From Mucidula mucida (Eukaryota; Basidiomycota; Agaricomycetes; Agaricales; Physalacriaceae): a DNA stretch of 64,000 nucleotides. Made by a program: the position numbers and the translations under genes. Shown piece after piece: positions 11,608-24,516 of the stretch (position 1 is the first letter of the stretch; every line of letters starts with the position of its first letter). The notes under the pieces were generated by a model. That model ran no database searches and was not told the origin of the DNA. It saw only the letters and a program-made list of their open reading frames with translations. The stretch is taken from NCBI GenBank assembly GCA_015501055.1, contig JADNYV010000046.1, positions 62,001-126,000 of the forward strand, read 5' to 3'.

Positions 11608-14600
11608 ATGCAGTCCACCGTCGACGATGCTCAGTCTGTAAAGACGGAGGGAGATGCAGCCACCATCCGAGCGACGTCAACGCAGTTTTCCGACCACGAA
11701 GACGATGAGGAGGACGATCACCCCGGAGACTATTCAGCTCGCATGGAAGAGTTGCTGGATGATGACGACGAGTCTACAGATGCACGCGGTCTTCAAAACG
11801 ACTCGGATGAAGAGGATGGTTTTGAGTACACAGGTGTCGACGCTGGTGACACGTCGGCGTCAACAGGATATCGCGAACGATTACGGGACGTGCTGGGTGA
11901 GACGGATTCGGAGGACGAGAAACTCGAGGTAGAACAGTCTCTAGTCATTGAAGAGGTGGACAGCACTGTTGACGCCACCGACGACGGCGCGGTACGTTCT
12001 CAAAGAGAAACTTTGCTTTCTGTCCTCATATTTCCCAGGACCCGGACTCAGTGTCGGTGAACACTGGCTCTGTCTCGGATGTGTTGCCCACGACGCCCCG
12101 CACGGGTACGCCAGACTTGAATGGCTGGGCGGGAATGGCCCGGCCTTACCTACATCCCACAGTATCGCGTCTGCGGTCATATACTCCCGGATCGTCGCGC
12201 CTTTCTTCTGAACCCAGTGCTGGCAATCTTTCACCGTCGCTGTCCTTCGCGGGTCCATCGTCTACACCCTCGGCATTGTCGCGTGTGTCCTCCCATTCGA
12301 ATCTGCACACCGAGTCAGTCGTGGATGAGCACGGCCTCCCTCAACCGACCGAAGGTCCCGCGGATGTCTTCAAATGGGCCGAACTCAGAGACATCGACCG
12401 TCAATTGAAAGCTGCTCACAAGTCTCCGAAAATCAGCAATATTCTCGGCGCCCCGTCTATAGGTCTACCAACTGTGCTTGCTGCGAATGGGTTGATCTGC
12501 ATCGGGACCGACGAAGGCAAAGTCTGCGTCTTCGATTTTGACCAAAAGTTGAAATGCATATGCGGTGGTGACACTAAAAGTGTGGTGTTTCTTCGTTCTT
12601 TGACCAATCATGACACTGACTGTGTTCTCGCGCAGACACCGGTGCTGTAACTGCAGTCGCGTTGTCCTTTGATCAGACTTATGTCGTTTCGGGACATGCT
12701 ACTGGCCTCATTCAGTTGTTTGAGTTGAAGTCTCCCCGCACGCCTGTGCGAAGCGTACAACCTACAACCGTCGCGGCTGTGGCGTCTGGTGTCAAAGAAG
12801 GACACGTACAAGGCTCCCGGATTGTGAGCGTTGGATTTGTTGCTGGAAGACACACGGCTGTCATTACAGCAGACGACCATGGTCTAGCCTTTATCACAGT
12901 TTGGGAAAGATGCTCTTCATTGAAGCCTCTGATATCCTCCGCATCCTCGGCAAATATGACTTGGAATCATTTGAATCTCCTTCCCGCAGTCAAGGTACTG
13001 CATCTGCTCTCCCTGTCCGCCGTCGAAAATCGAAATACTCCATCCTGTCCATGATGCCTCTTCCGTTGGGTACTGTATCACACCCAACAGACGCATACAA
13101 CCTGGTCGCGTTGTTGACACCGACGAAACTTGTGGTGGTGGGACTGAAACCTACACCGAGGACATGGTTCAAGTGCACCCGAGAGGATCTGCAGGATACA
13201 TCGCGGCGGAAAGGGCGCCATCTCAAAGGCTCCTTATCATGGTTCCCCAGTGTCCTCCACAACGTCAGCGGCAAGGTCAGCATAACAGATAAAACGGGCG
13301 ATCTCATGCACCCTCGCCTAATGTATTCCTGGGGACGTACACTGTACATTATGCAGGTCATCGAGGCGCGGATAAAGCAACCGGTCCGACACTCACGGTC
13401 TGGAAAGGCGAGCGAGCTCGAGGTTGGAACAATCACCTTTGAGAACCTCGGTAAATGGACGTCGATAGAGGAAATTCTCTCTGCTCAGTGGTTCAATATC
13501 AATGTGAGTACCTTTATACTGTGTTGACTTGTCACTGAGGTATGCTCCGATTAGCAAATTCTGATGTGTACCGCAAAATCCCTTGAGATTTACGATGTCC
13601 GCCTCAAGAAACTTGTGGAGAGGGCGCCATTTGATGGTTTATCTTTGGTGTCACCATCCCTTGCATACACTAGTCAAGGTGCTACATCCTATGTAGACTC
13701 CGTTGGTGACATAGCGCACAGCATTCGCATCTATAAAGGAAGGATATATCTTCTAGTAAGCCTCTCAGTCTTGATTCCGGCTCATCTTCTCATTATGTCA
13801 AGGGGCGGGAAATCATCCAACGGGGTACACTGCTGACTTGGGCTCATCAAATCGTGAAATTCCTGGACAAGAATGACTCCTTGGGTGCGATTGAGATGGC
13901 TCGTTCATATTATCTGGATACGGCTCCTGGAAATAGAAACGACCTACCGGAGGCTGATGACATCCGCAAAGAAGTCATTGGCGACCGCATGCGACAATTA
14001 TTGGCAGCCGCGACCGAACACGCTTTCTCTGAGCAAAGGATGCTTGACGAGACCCACATGACCCCGGATGGACGCGGGGTTGATAGGACAAACTTGTTCG
14101 AAGGCTGGTGGCAACGGCTTGTCGCGCGTGCATAGCTCTGGATGATTTCGAATTTCTCTTTGAGGACCTCTTCCAGCACTACGATGACGCGGGAATCACG
14201 CGTATTTACCTGGCCAGTTGGAGAAGTTTGTACTGGATAACGAAATACGCATCGTACCCCCGCGTATCACTCAGAGATTGGTCGCTATGCATGCCGAGGA
14301 CGGTCGTCCTGACTTGGTGGAGCGAGTCATTTGGCATATCGATCCTGCGTGTTTGGATCTCAATCAGGCCATCCAGCTTTGCCAGCGACACCACCTCTAC
14401 GATGCTCTGATATATGTCTACACCCGTGCCCTTCGTGACTACGTCGCGCCGGTGGTTGAATTACTAGGTTTGATGCGGAAGATCAACCAGCACCGCAGAT
14501 CGAGGGAATCATGGAACGAGGAGAGTATGGAACCCCTTGTCCTGAATGCATACAAGATCTATCCGTACCTCGCCAATGTCTTGTCGGGGCTCACTTACCC

Positions 14601-16449
14601 CAGCGAGGAACCGTTACCCCCGGAGGAGGCGTTCCAGGCCAAGAAAGACGTTTATACATTTCTCTTCTTTGGTCGGTCAAGCATATGGCCAGCAGGGGAA
14701 GGTGGTAGACTGGTCCTGACATCAGATGAAGAAGGTGGCGAGGAACCACATATCCATACGCCCGAGTACTCCTTCGGTTTGACGCTGAATCATTCCTACA
14801 TTCTCTGGACATAGCCTTTGAAGACTCGTACTTGAACGATTCTAAGGAGGTTAGCCGTCTCGTCATCATCTCCATACTGCTTGAAATCCTCTCTTCCCGT
14901 GATCTCTCTCCTCCGCCGTTACCTTTGTGAATATCTTCATCTCGCGCAATGTACCGAAATATTCTCAATTCCTCAAAACGATTCCCCTCAGCACCCTCCA
15001 CGACATTCTCATAGGACTCGCATCCGATCCGGATGCAAGTACTCGTGAAGATCGACAACTTGCAGCGGAGTACCTGCTTTCCGCGTACACCCCTCATGAG
15101 GGCGACAAACTTGTCACCTTGTTCACTGATGCCGGCTTCTATCGAATCCTCAGAACATGGCATTATCAAGAGCAGAGATGGGCACCTCTTCTCGAAACCT
15201 ATCTCGACGATCCCGATCAACATGCCTCCGAAATATACGGCAATCTGGACGAAGTTTTGACCCTTGCGTCCCCGTCTGGGAAACACCTGCCGCTTGAGCT
15301 CGTTATCATGATTTCCGACGAGCTCGAGAAGCTCCTCCAGATGAGCCTCGCCAGTACAGCAATATTACTAGACAAGCACGTCCCAGATCTTCATGAGCGC
15401 GCACTAGAGAAATTAGGACCTGATGGTGATCAACAACGATTCGTGTATCTTCAGTATCTGTTTGGGCCAGCGAAGACGGAGGACGACGACTACATTTATC
15501 TCCAGCGTGGCACGACACCGCAGTTTCATCCCGAGAAATTGTACGAAATATACATCTCCCTCCAGTGCCAATTTTCTCCCAAAGATGTCATCGAAGTCGC
15601 AAAGCATCTGTCCAGCGGACCGATGCAGTGGGCGGACGTCGTACAGATTTGTGAAGCCAAGGACGTTTATGATGCGGTGGTTTGGGCATTGGACCAGCAG
15701 GGTTTACCGATGCAAGCCATCGAGAAGGCTGAGACGTTCGAGAAGAAGCTGACATTGAAGGTTCTCGATGGGCTGTCAGGCGATGCAGTCTCGGATGTGG
15801 AGACCGCTTTGCAGGAACTTGTTGACCTGGGTCGAGCGGGGATCTCTGTCTGTTTCACTCGCTCTAATTCATCGTCTCGGGACGTTCCATTGGAGGACGT
15901 TTGGTTTAGACTGCTCAGCAGTCAGATCAACTGTATCCAAACCGTATCGGCTTCGTGTTCACCGGAGGCACTTTCTACTTCCCCTCCACATGATACTTCG
16001 CTGGAGATGGAATGGCGGGCACTGGACACCCTCCGCTCACTTGTGCGAGAGACATTCAGTTCACTTGTATCCATCAGTTCGACACGAGGGCTATCATTCC
16101 CCCGACTTTTCAAGCAGCTAGTCAACTCCGCCGCAGAGATGCCCTTGTCGAAGGGAACACACTACACTGAGTTTCGCACGATATTGACTGGGATGTTGGA
16201 ATCGTATCGGTCAGAAGGAGACATGCTGTTCATAACCAAGCACCTGCTTGATCGAGACCTTTTCGAGACCGTTGCAGTTCATAATCGCGAACAGATTTGT
16301 GGGTGGAGGCCCTCTCTCGGGATATGTTCAGCGTGTCGCAAACCATTCGTTTCTTCAGACAAGTCGAAGTCGCACCTTCTTCCGATCGACGACATATCAT
16401 TGTATCACGGACAGGTCAAATATACCATAGTACCTGTTCACCATCGTAG
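11608..16449 (+). CDS. VPS8: vacuolar sorting protein VPS8 (CORVET subunit), reading frame broken in several places
   Basis: CORVET tethers endosomes through Rab5. An acidic N-terminus leads to a beta-propeller (VLAANGLICIGTDEGKV, TYVVSGHATGLIQLFELK, VSVGFVAGRHTAVITADD). A long alpha-solenoid follows (FEFLFEDLFQHYDDAGI, VIWHIDPACLDLNQAI, HLYDALIYVYTRALRDY, SLDIAFEDSYLNDS, KDVYDAVVWALDQQGLP), then a degenerate RING-like end (GICSACRKPF ... TGQIYHSTC). The translation follows the family end to end. It changes frame near 12890, 14101-14106, 14213, 14769, 14917 and 16380, and each change is repaired by one added base. Ordinary introns begin near 11990, 12580, 13505 and 13756. The end is TAG 16447-16449 if the last shift is accepted, otherwise 16471. 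The solenoid is still well conserved between breaks, which argues against an old pseudogene. Confidence 0.88.
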
Positions 16450-16506
16450 CATACTTCGTGGATTTATTTAATAATGCTGATTAGTTGGACCTTGAAAGTC
16501 TCTCAC

Positions 16507-17660
16507 CTATACGAATGCTAGTGGATGAGCGTCTCGTTGGCTGACAAGCACCTCTAGTCCTTCTAGATTTTTCCCTCTGATTGAATTTCATTGAGCAGTT
16601 TACCTGCGAGAACCGGAAGGTATCCCCGTTCCGTGTTTGTGTGTCCACCTAAGCAGCATCAGAAGATAGAAGACGAACAACACACGACGTCGCCTCACAG
16701 AGAATTACGTGTTTTCCATCAGCCACACAGGCCAAAACCTCATGCTTATCGCACAATCAGCATCCTGGTAGCGCAGGGTCTGCAAACAGACTTACATGCG
16801 ACATCTCACCGGTAAAATACACGTCTGCATCCTTGCCAGCGAGCATAGAACCGCCTGATCCTGCACATATACCAACAGTCCGAATGGTCTTTGAGGCATT
16901 GTTGGCTCCATACGCGACTTGGACTGTTTGAACGCGTCAGTCTCGACGATCCACGTATAAATACGTTGTAGACCAACTCTGAGATAGACCAAGAGTCTTT
17001 TTTATTCTTGAAATGACGATAGTCAGGTCAAGAGGGTCGGGAAAGGTGACCAGCCTGCCCTCTCCCCCCTCCGGTTCGCCGTTTGGCGCCTTCTTGATGC
17101 CGACAAGAGGTACACTGTCACCTACGCTTCTGTCAGGACACCCTCAGCTAGCCAATCATTGATACCTCCCCAGATGGAGTCGACCGATGTATGAGGGCTG
17201 TAAACAGAGATGCCTTCGGCGCACAGCGGAGGAGGGAAGCTTGCAGAGGATTTGACAGTGTCACTGACTTGAGACCCTTGAATATGGGGGGATGGTAGGA
17301 TATAATGACCGGTGCCAACAGGTCGAGAGACTCTTGTAAACGGCGGTAGTAAGACTATGCAATGTTGTTAGTTGTAACATACCACGCGGAGAAAGGGGGG
17401 AACAGACTCAATCGTCAGAAGGACGCGATTGACGCCTTTGAGTCGTTGGGAGGGCGATTCTGCAGGAGACCTACTTAGACATGGTTCATATACAGTCAGT
17501 ACGAAAGATGTACCTAGTATCAAGCCGACCTAACAAGTCATATGAGCGCGGTGGACGTGATTTCTATTTGACTTACGTTGTCCCAGGGCTCGGCCAGGCG
17601 CAGAGGGGCGATACGCTCCATCGCCTTGCAGACAGTTCTCACGAACGGTATCGAGGTCAT
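16507..17660 (-). CDS. NIF3-like (NGG1-interacting factor 3 / DUF34) protein
   Basis: A conserved dinuclear-metal fold of uncertain biochemical role. The start MTSIPFVRTVCKAMERIAP is followed by LRLAEPWDN and, after an intron, VGL. Next come PVIISYHPPIFKGLKSVTL (metal-binding His), SVYSPHTSVDSIWGGINDW, KAPNGEPEGGEGRLVTF, TVGICAGSGGSML, AGKDADVYFTGEMSHHEVLA (metal ligands) and GHTNTERGYLPVLAGKL. The end is VLVSQRDAHPLAFV (stop 16507-16509). Frame changes are needed near 17220, 17124 and in an A-run (T-run on the plus strand, 16568-16572), plus one unclear junction near the second intron. All are repaired by one extra base. Convergent with VPS8 (58 bp apart) and divergent from COG2 with only 57 bp between start codons. 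Confidence 0.85.
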
Positions 17661-17717
17661 CGTCGTCGTGCACAGATAGAACGCGTTTCGAAGATCGTTT
17701 CCCACGGCCCTTTCTCA

Positions 17718-20700
17718 ATGAATGACGCTGAGCCTGGCTCGGACCCATTTCAGCTCGAACGTCTTGCAGAGGAGCTCGCGACAAGGGAGCTCACCCACGA
17801 CGACGACGACGACGACGAACTCAGTCATGACCTGCCCGTCTTCATTCCGCTCTCCCACTCCAACCCGTACTTGACGGCCGACACTTTTGACATTGAGCAA
17901 TTTCTGCTCTCTCGCTCCCATACATCGCTACAGGACCTACGGTCGGAGCTCCGGGACTACCTGTCTACACTCAAAGAGGAACTCGTCAAACTCATCAACG
18001 ACGATTATGAGGCGTTCATCAGTCTGAGTACGGACTTGAGAGGGGAAGGCGTGCGCTTGGGAAAACTAAAGGCGCCATTAAGCGGCCTGCGAACCGAGAT
18101 ACTGGTGTGTCCCCTTGATTTGCGGTCTGCACGCGTTGACCGGTCCATAGGCTTCAAAATCCGAACTTCAGCTCACTCAAGCAGCCATACAACACAAGTT
18201 GGAAACCCGCGCCGTTCTGCGCGAAGAAAAGGTATTCTATTCCGTGAGATGTTCGGCAGACAACTCAGCAAGCAGGCATTGCTACATCTTCTTTTGAAAA
18301 TATCAGAGTCCGTGACGCGACTTGAAGGCCTCCTTCTTATAGCTTCTCCCTCTAATGACGATACGGAGCCCATTAATGGCCCCAGTTTACTATCCACGCC
18401 GAGCACAGACAGCCAAGAAGACAAGTAGGGTACCCACATATTTCTCTTCAATTCCAAGTGACACGTCTGCAGAGCCCGCGGCAATCAAGCCAAACACCTA
18501 AGTCGAGTCGCTGCAGAGTACACCCAGCTTTTATACCACGCCGCGAAGGCTCGGAACGACAACTGCGCCTTTGTCGACGAGATGCAATGGGTCTGTAAGC
18601 TTGTCGATATTACACAATACAATAATCCTCATCGTGTTACAGCGGATTGACCGGATACAGTCGACCTTGTCTTCTGATCTCGACCACCATTTCAGCACTT
18701 TATTACAGGCTCTCACTGAAGGTAAAGGTGACCGCAAAACTCTCGATGCCAAGGATAAACTACCCATCGATTTAACGGAATGCATGCACACATACGATAT
18801 GCTTGGGCTGTGGCGGGACGCTGAGGACATCATAAGACGGGACATTGTTCGCCGTTTTGTTAAAAAGGTAAACATTCCTCTAACTTAAAGCGCGCGCTCA
18901 TGTATCCGCATTGAAGACGATATACAGCGGGGCTTTAAATGCGCCTCAATCACCTCTCGTACCTCATACGCCATTCAATCCCACCAGCGCTGGCTTCTCG
19001 GCGTCCTTACATCCTCCCAAAACACCTTACACCCCATTCACTGCGTTTCCTTTGAAACAGTTTTCGCTACCTTCTGCGGGCAAGCGGCACTCGCCTTATA
19101 TGTCTGTACTGGAAGAGAGCGACGAACCCATCGCTAAATTGTACTGTCAGATTTTGAGATTCGTCGAGAGGGATCTATGCAGGATAATGGACATTGCGGA
19201 AAAGGTGTCCATCAAGTCACTTCCTGGTGGCCGTTTGACTCCTTTACTGTCTACTTTTCCGTGGAGGGAGACGGTAAAGGCTTTGAGATAATGGCCAACG
19301 TCGTGTGGGATGAATTTGCACGTGCCATCATGGATGAGCTCGGGAGCGTTGTCTTTTCCGTGGGCAAACCGAACGTCTTCCGAAAGGTCAGTCGAGCTTG
19401 TGATGAACCGAAAGTCCATTGACGTGGATACAGAACTACGACATAACTCAAACTTTCATACGATCTTTGGAGTATCTTGCGCCGGGCCATTCCGTGGAGA
19501 GCATGCGGACACATCCTACTTTTAATGCCTTCGAGCGTCGGTGGCAACTGCCAGTGTATTTCCAAATGCGGTGGAAGGAGATCGTGTCGAGACTGGAAGA
19601 TGTATTGTCTGTGCCCAAGGTCGAGGCAAAGCTCAGAGGTATTCTTACTCTCAAAACATGACTTGCATGTGACTTGATTTCGTCAGGAAGCGATGCTTTC
19701 GCCACCACACAAGCTGATGCCGTTTGGATTGCCATTACCGCGTGCTGGAGTTCTGAGATATTCATACCTGAGCTGAGCCATCGGTTCTGGCGATTGACTC
19801 TACAGGTTCGTGCTGCATTCGTCATGAATGATACCAACTCAACATTCTCAAGCTCATTAGTCGCTTCAAGACATGGCTCACGGATAGCCTTTCTACATTG
19901 GAAAGGAAGCATATTGCTCCGCATTCGGGGGTGCCTCTCCGTTCTTCGACACCTGCTCCTCGGTCCTCAACGCCTGTCCCCCGCTCTGCGACGCCTGTTC
20001 CCCAGCCTGAAGCTGCTGCTGAGAGTGTGGCTACCGACGATGCGCATCTCATGCATTATACTGCCGCGATTCTCGACGTCAACATGATGCAGAAGTCCAT
20101 TATTGAGCTCTGGAACGAGCAGATTAGTCGCATGCTTCCGCGAGTAGAGACGGTGGATTCTGACGTGTCGGACTATGAAGGTTGGTCTGGATTGTTCTCG
20201 AGCGGTCAACTGACTCACGACATCTTTAGTCGTGTTGCGACGCTCCCTGTCAAGTCTTTCCTCGTTGATTCCCAGCATCGACAAATGGATGGTATCGATA
20301 TTATCAAGACGATGCTCAGACGCGTTGCATAATCTGAGGGGAATTCCTACGCAGTTCCGTGGCGAACGTGACAAGCGCCCACTCACGAAACCGAGCAAAT
20401 TTGTCGCCGACCTTTTAGGCCCAGTGAAGAGCTTTTTCTCTGGTAACGGCACTGGAGCGTCCCTTCCCTCTGAGCTGCGGCGGTCGATAACGGAAAGAGT
20501 TTTTGTCACTGTGTTGCAAAGGTATAGCTTATCCCGAGGCCCCCTCGAAAGCGTTCGTGCTGATTTCTTGCATTCAGGTACTTGGCCAATCTTGTTGAAC
20601 TCAAGAAGATCGAGGATGCACTACGTCGTCTGAAGAAAAACAAGAAACCCACATTCTCGTTGTTTGGAAATGCAAATGCTGGCAAGGATGACGAGGACGA

Positions 20701-20836
20701 CGAGCGGATAAAAACGCAGATCAAGCTTGATGTCGATGTATTCGGTAAGGACGCGGTGGCCCTCGGAATATCAGTGCAAGAGGACGAGTCATTCAGGGCG
20801 TTGTGCGACCTTGCTGACAACTTTGATCGTATGTGA
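17718..20836 (+). CDS. COG2: conserved oligomeric Golgi complex subunit 2
   Basis: Vesicle tether for retrograde traffic within the Golgi. The N-terminus MNDAEPGSDPFQLERLAEE leads to the conserved NPYLTADTFDIEQFLLSR and a coiled-coil region (LQDLRSELRDYLSTLKEELV). Later segments are AKHLSRVAAEYTQLLYHA, IDRIQSTLSSDLDHHFSTLL, IMANVVWDEFARAIMDELG, FIRSLEYLAPG and FIPELSHRFWRLTLQ. The end is RRLKKNKKPTFSLFG ... DADNF-like ESFRALCDLADNFDRM. About eleven introns are inferred. One frame change between 19225 and 19285 (after SIKSLPGGRLTPL, before DGKGFEIMAN) needs one added base or an unrecognised splice. Length and order match fungal COG2. Confidence 0.9.
19940..20002 (+). repeat. three 21-bp in-frame repeats in COG2
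   Basis: Three direct units of 21 nt encode RSSTPAP, RSSTPVP and RSATPVP in a Pro/Ser/Thr-rich linker of COG2. The linker is variable across the family, and the repeat is probably a local slippage expansion. Confidence 0.7.
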
Positions 20837-21187
20837 TGTAGATCTTTTCGTGCTCCTAGTTGCTCACCGCCGCGCTAGACCTAGAGACTACGTGATTTAA
20901 GCCTTAAGGACGGCAGTCCTCCGAAGCTTACTGACAAAAGTTACTGTACTCGTATCCGTTGTATTTCGTCATAGTCGTTACTGTTTGCTAATCGTGCTAT
21001 CGTCAATGTCGTGCCTGTCCACCACGCACATGTCATTTCTGTTGACGAACGCTCATGACTATTTACAAAGCCTGCGACTGGGGTAAATAATCTAATAAAA
21101 GGAGTTAATGCTCGTACGCACTGCTCTTCAAAGTGCTAAATACTCTTATCGTACTCTCGCTAAAATGTCGTCCTTCGAAGAGCGTAA

Positions 21188-21972
21188 ATGGAACAGCGTA
21201 CTGTCCCAAATTTTGATTTTGACCGGGTGCTAATCAACATTTCGAAGTTGAGTGAGCGAATGAGCTCGTTCCACGAATGGTTCAAACAAGAATGTACGTC
21301 TTTGTTACTTACATGACTTGGACATCCATTTCTCAACACATTCACAGTTAACACTCTGTACGAGGTGCGTTCGTTTCGATGTATCGTATCCCAGAGCTGT
21401 AATTGACGCGCTGCGTAGCTTGCCGATGGTTCTTTCAACAACCGCGGGATGAACCTATCCCTATACCTCCAGAGCGCCCGCCAATTCGAGCACCGTACGT
21501 CTACTACTGCCGCGCTCTCTTAAATCACCCACCTCATACTTCAACAGACTTGACCACGCACCACACGATCGAGGAGAGACACATATTTCCGGTTTTGGGA
21601 AAGAAGATGCCCTCCTTTGCTGCCGACCATGAACACATCAAGTCGCACGAGGGTATCCACGATGGTACGACGGTGTTGGTCTTGCTTGTACCGCACACTG
21701 GCTGACGCGGTTGCAAACAGGGCTTGAATCCCTTTCAAAGCTCGTGCGTAAGTGGAAACAGGATCCATCCACGTACTCGCCAGAGGAGATGAGAGCGTGC
21801 CTCGACGGCTTCAAAGATGTTCTGTTCACGCATTTAGATCAAGAGGTAAGGTTTGGCGGTCCACTGGAGCCTCTTTGTCTTGACGCAATCCAATCCACAG
21901 GTTGCTGATCTGCGAGGCGAAAATATGAAGAAGTATTGGACCTTGAAAGAGCTTGAATCGATACCCATGTAA
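21188..21972 (+). CDS. hemerythrin HHE-domain protein
   Basis: Starts MEQRTVPNFDFDRVLINIS. This ATG avoids an out-of-frame upstream ATG at 21164. Six short exons give a continuous frame: SERMSSFHEWFKQE, then NTLYE, SLYLQSARQFEHH, TTHHTIEERHIFPVLGKKM, FAADHEHIKSHEGIHDG and LFTHLDQEV, ending KYWTLKELESIPM. The His and Glu residues in HxxxE and HxxxH spacing over a four-helix arrangement are the non-haem di-iron ligands of the hemerythrin fold. Members bind oxygen or nitric oxide or handle iron, and the specific role here is unknown. About 190 residues, cytosolic, with no signal or membrane segment. No frame problems. Confidence 0.85.
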
Positions 21973-22022
21973 CAAACATAAACATAATACATGCGTAGTT
22001 TTAACGCGACCACAACATACAC

Positions 22023-24516
22023 TTACACCATAGGGAAATAGCAATACATTTTTGATTCTCTCAACTCCGACTCAGTCTCGTACGCCACTCTCTTCGTCTT
22101 CACGTACACGGTTATTGCGGAACACCATGTTGAACCTTTTCTCACTCGCAACCAAAGCAACTCTTTCGTGTTTGGCGAATCGTCATCGGACTTGGAAAAG
22201 CACCGAAACATATTCAGGAAAACAGTTATGACCCACGTCGACGAGGTATCGGACTCCCACAACTTTCTGATGGACCATAAGACGATGCAGAGGGAGATGG
22301 TCAGGGAGATCCCCATGACAACTCGCATCCAGAGCACATCGGTTCCAAAGCACATCGTCACAAACGCAGCCGAGAAGAATAGAACGCTGTATTCGTGTCA
22401 GTATATAATCTAGAAAGATCAAAGCAGTCTCACCCCGACATCAGCAAAGCATACGGCAAGCTGTACAGGATGGCCAAGTTTTCGAAACCGGACTTGGAGA
22501 CATACATGCGATGGAGGAAATCATGCTACTCGAATCATTAGTCTTTCGTCGCAAGGAGTCTTGTTGTACGCACCACTACATCAAGCGAATCGTGTTTCTT
22601 GGTCCGGTGGTGACGCATAAGAATCAGCGTCAATATAATGCCGCCAAGGTTGCTCAAAGTCGAGAGGAAACTGAAAATGTGCGCCGGGGATTTCAGAGGA
22701 TGAATCTTCAAAGTGTCGTCGACAACAGGGATGGAAAGGAAGGATACATTGGCGGCCAGAAATACCGTGGCCTATCATGATTGACTATGTCAGTGACAAA
22801 CAATGCTCAAGGGAACACTCACAAGGAGAATGTATTGCTTCCACTCAGCGTTGAGCTTATCGACTAAGGATTTCCATGCTTTCAGGGCTGTGATTTTATC
22901 TACCCACATTTCGTCTAGGGTTTTCAGGTGCGCATCAGGTGCATACAATAAAATCGGCGACAGGATCTTGAACAGGAGAGAGGGCGTCCTTTCAGCTTTC
23001 TCGTAGACGGAGTCTGAGAAGTTCAGTCTCGCATAAGGCTCTCCATGATAATTGATGATACGCCCATAGACTGAAAAGAGGCATGATGAGGTAGGGTGAA
23101 CTGGATTCGGAACGTACTTACGCAGAAGCTCTGTAATGCGACCTGAAATGTGGAGTCAGATAAAATAGGCGTCAGAGTGATCTATTCAGTGCGTACCTAA
23201 AACCCAGGAAGAAGAAGGCTTATCGATGCCTGACGCAAATGAAGACAGTTGCTCAAGGGTCCAAGAAAAGAACATACGGCGAGCAGACTTGACATTCTTC
23301 ATCATCTTGTCGAGCACGTCCTGAGAATAGTAGACCGTGGAGGTCGGTGAGGTGAGCACATCTGTCAAATGACGATTAAAATTAGTGCAGAGCCAGGTCA
23401 AGCTAACGGACCCAAGTGAGCAGTGGTCAACTTCAATTCAAGCTCGTCCCATTCACATTCGGTCGGCCTTCGGGCATGAGGGAAGTACGAGACGTGTCGG
23501 CTAGGATGCATCGGTCACTCTGTCTTGACTATCAGTTAGCGCTCACCGATAATAGCGTTCGAGGATGGCTACATAGACTTTAGTCATCCGTAAAGAACAA
23601 GAGAAGGGTGGCTTACATTGATGTAGATTCGGACCTAGTTTTGAGTCTTCACCACGCAGGGCAAAGTGGGCGATGTCAATTTCGAATTTTTCCTGCACAT
23701 TGAGCCAGAAAATCAAGGATTTGTCGTGGTCCGCAACATAGTGGCAATATCTAGCACCGGTCGGGTCTCTTTCATCTTCTGGATCAAGACCGAAATCTTC
23801 AAATCTAACAAAAACATGGTAGTCGTCGGGCATCTGGCCGGCATTTTGTTCAACCGTGTGAGAGAGGATTCGACGAAAGTCTTTGTCAATGAACGTGGCA
23901 GTTCGTAAGTCCAGCATATTGTCTTCGGTTATGATCCTCTACGAACGTATGAGGATTACCAAATCGACTGCTGATACGTAGCGAGGGCTTACATCTTCTT
24001 TGTGCAGGTAGTACACCTTTCCTTCAACAGGATGAGCATATCGTTTCCAGCCGCTCGGAAGATTCCCACTGGTAGGCAAACGTCAGTCAAGCTTTGTGAA
24101 TAAGACCATCGTACTACTTATCTAAAGTCTCTTTGAAAAGCCTGTGGCGCAAGGAACTTGATATCCGACGCCGTTTCTCCTCTACATGGAAGAAGTGAGC
24201 TATACTGGGATAGAGGAAACCTGGCTTACATATGGTTGATCCTCTTGTAATGATCCTCGCTTTTAGGGCACATTGGTTCAAAACGCCACAAGCCTCCATC
24301 ATCTCCGTATTCTTCTGTACCAACTATGCTGAGAGAGTCGTCATGATCTGCTTCCGTAGTCAGAGAGGGTCCTGCTTGAGGAATGTCTTCTTCATGGGCG
24401 GCACTGGAACTGCTGTGGTCGCCAACATCATTGCATGCTCGATAAGCCTCATCTCTATAGCCTCGTGTCCTCCGCCTCAGTAGTCGGATGATCAACGAGA
24501 TGGCGTCTGAGGCCAT
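22023..24516 (-). CDS. WW-like domain, multi-pass membrane protein (Agaricomycete family)
   Basis: Starts near MASDAISLIIRLLRRR; an upstream in-frame ATG at 24693 is possible. After an acidic linker comes LPSGWKRYAHPVEGKVYYLH, a WW-like segment that keeps the first Trp while the second conserved aromatic is not obvious. Then come YHVFVRFEDFGLDPEDE, YCHYVADHDKSLIFWLN, TSTVYYSQDVLDKMMKNV, a His/Ala-rich region with NYHGEPYARLNFSDSVY-like sequence, and DEMWVDKITALKAWKSLVD. Hydrophobic helices follow: TVFLAANVSFLSIPVV, FLSTLSNLGGIILTLILM, ENLAILYSLPYALLM, LFFSAAFVTMCFG and VVMGISLTISLCIVLW. This order matches a large family of uncharacterised mushroom proteins. At least ten introns. The molecular function is unknown. 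It is convergent with the hemerythrin gene, 50 bp apart. Confidence 0.72.

Noticed and set aside
12880..12900. Programmed ribosomal frameshifting in VPS8
   Set aside because: There is no slippery-site pattern shared by the six breaks, and the same one-base deficit occurs in unrelated genes, so missing bases are the simpler explanation.
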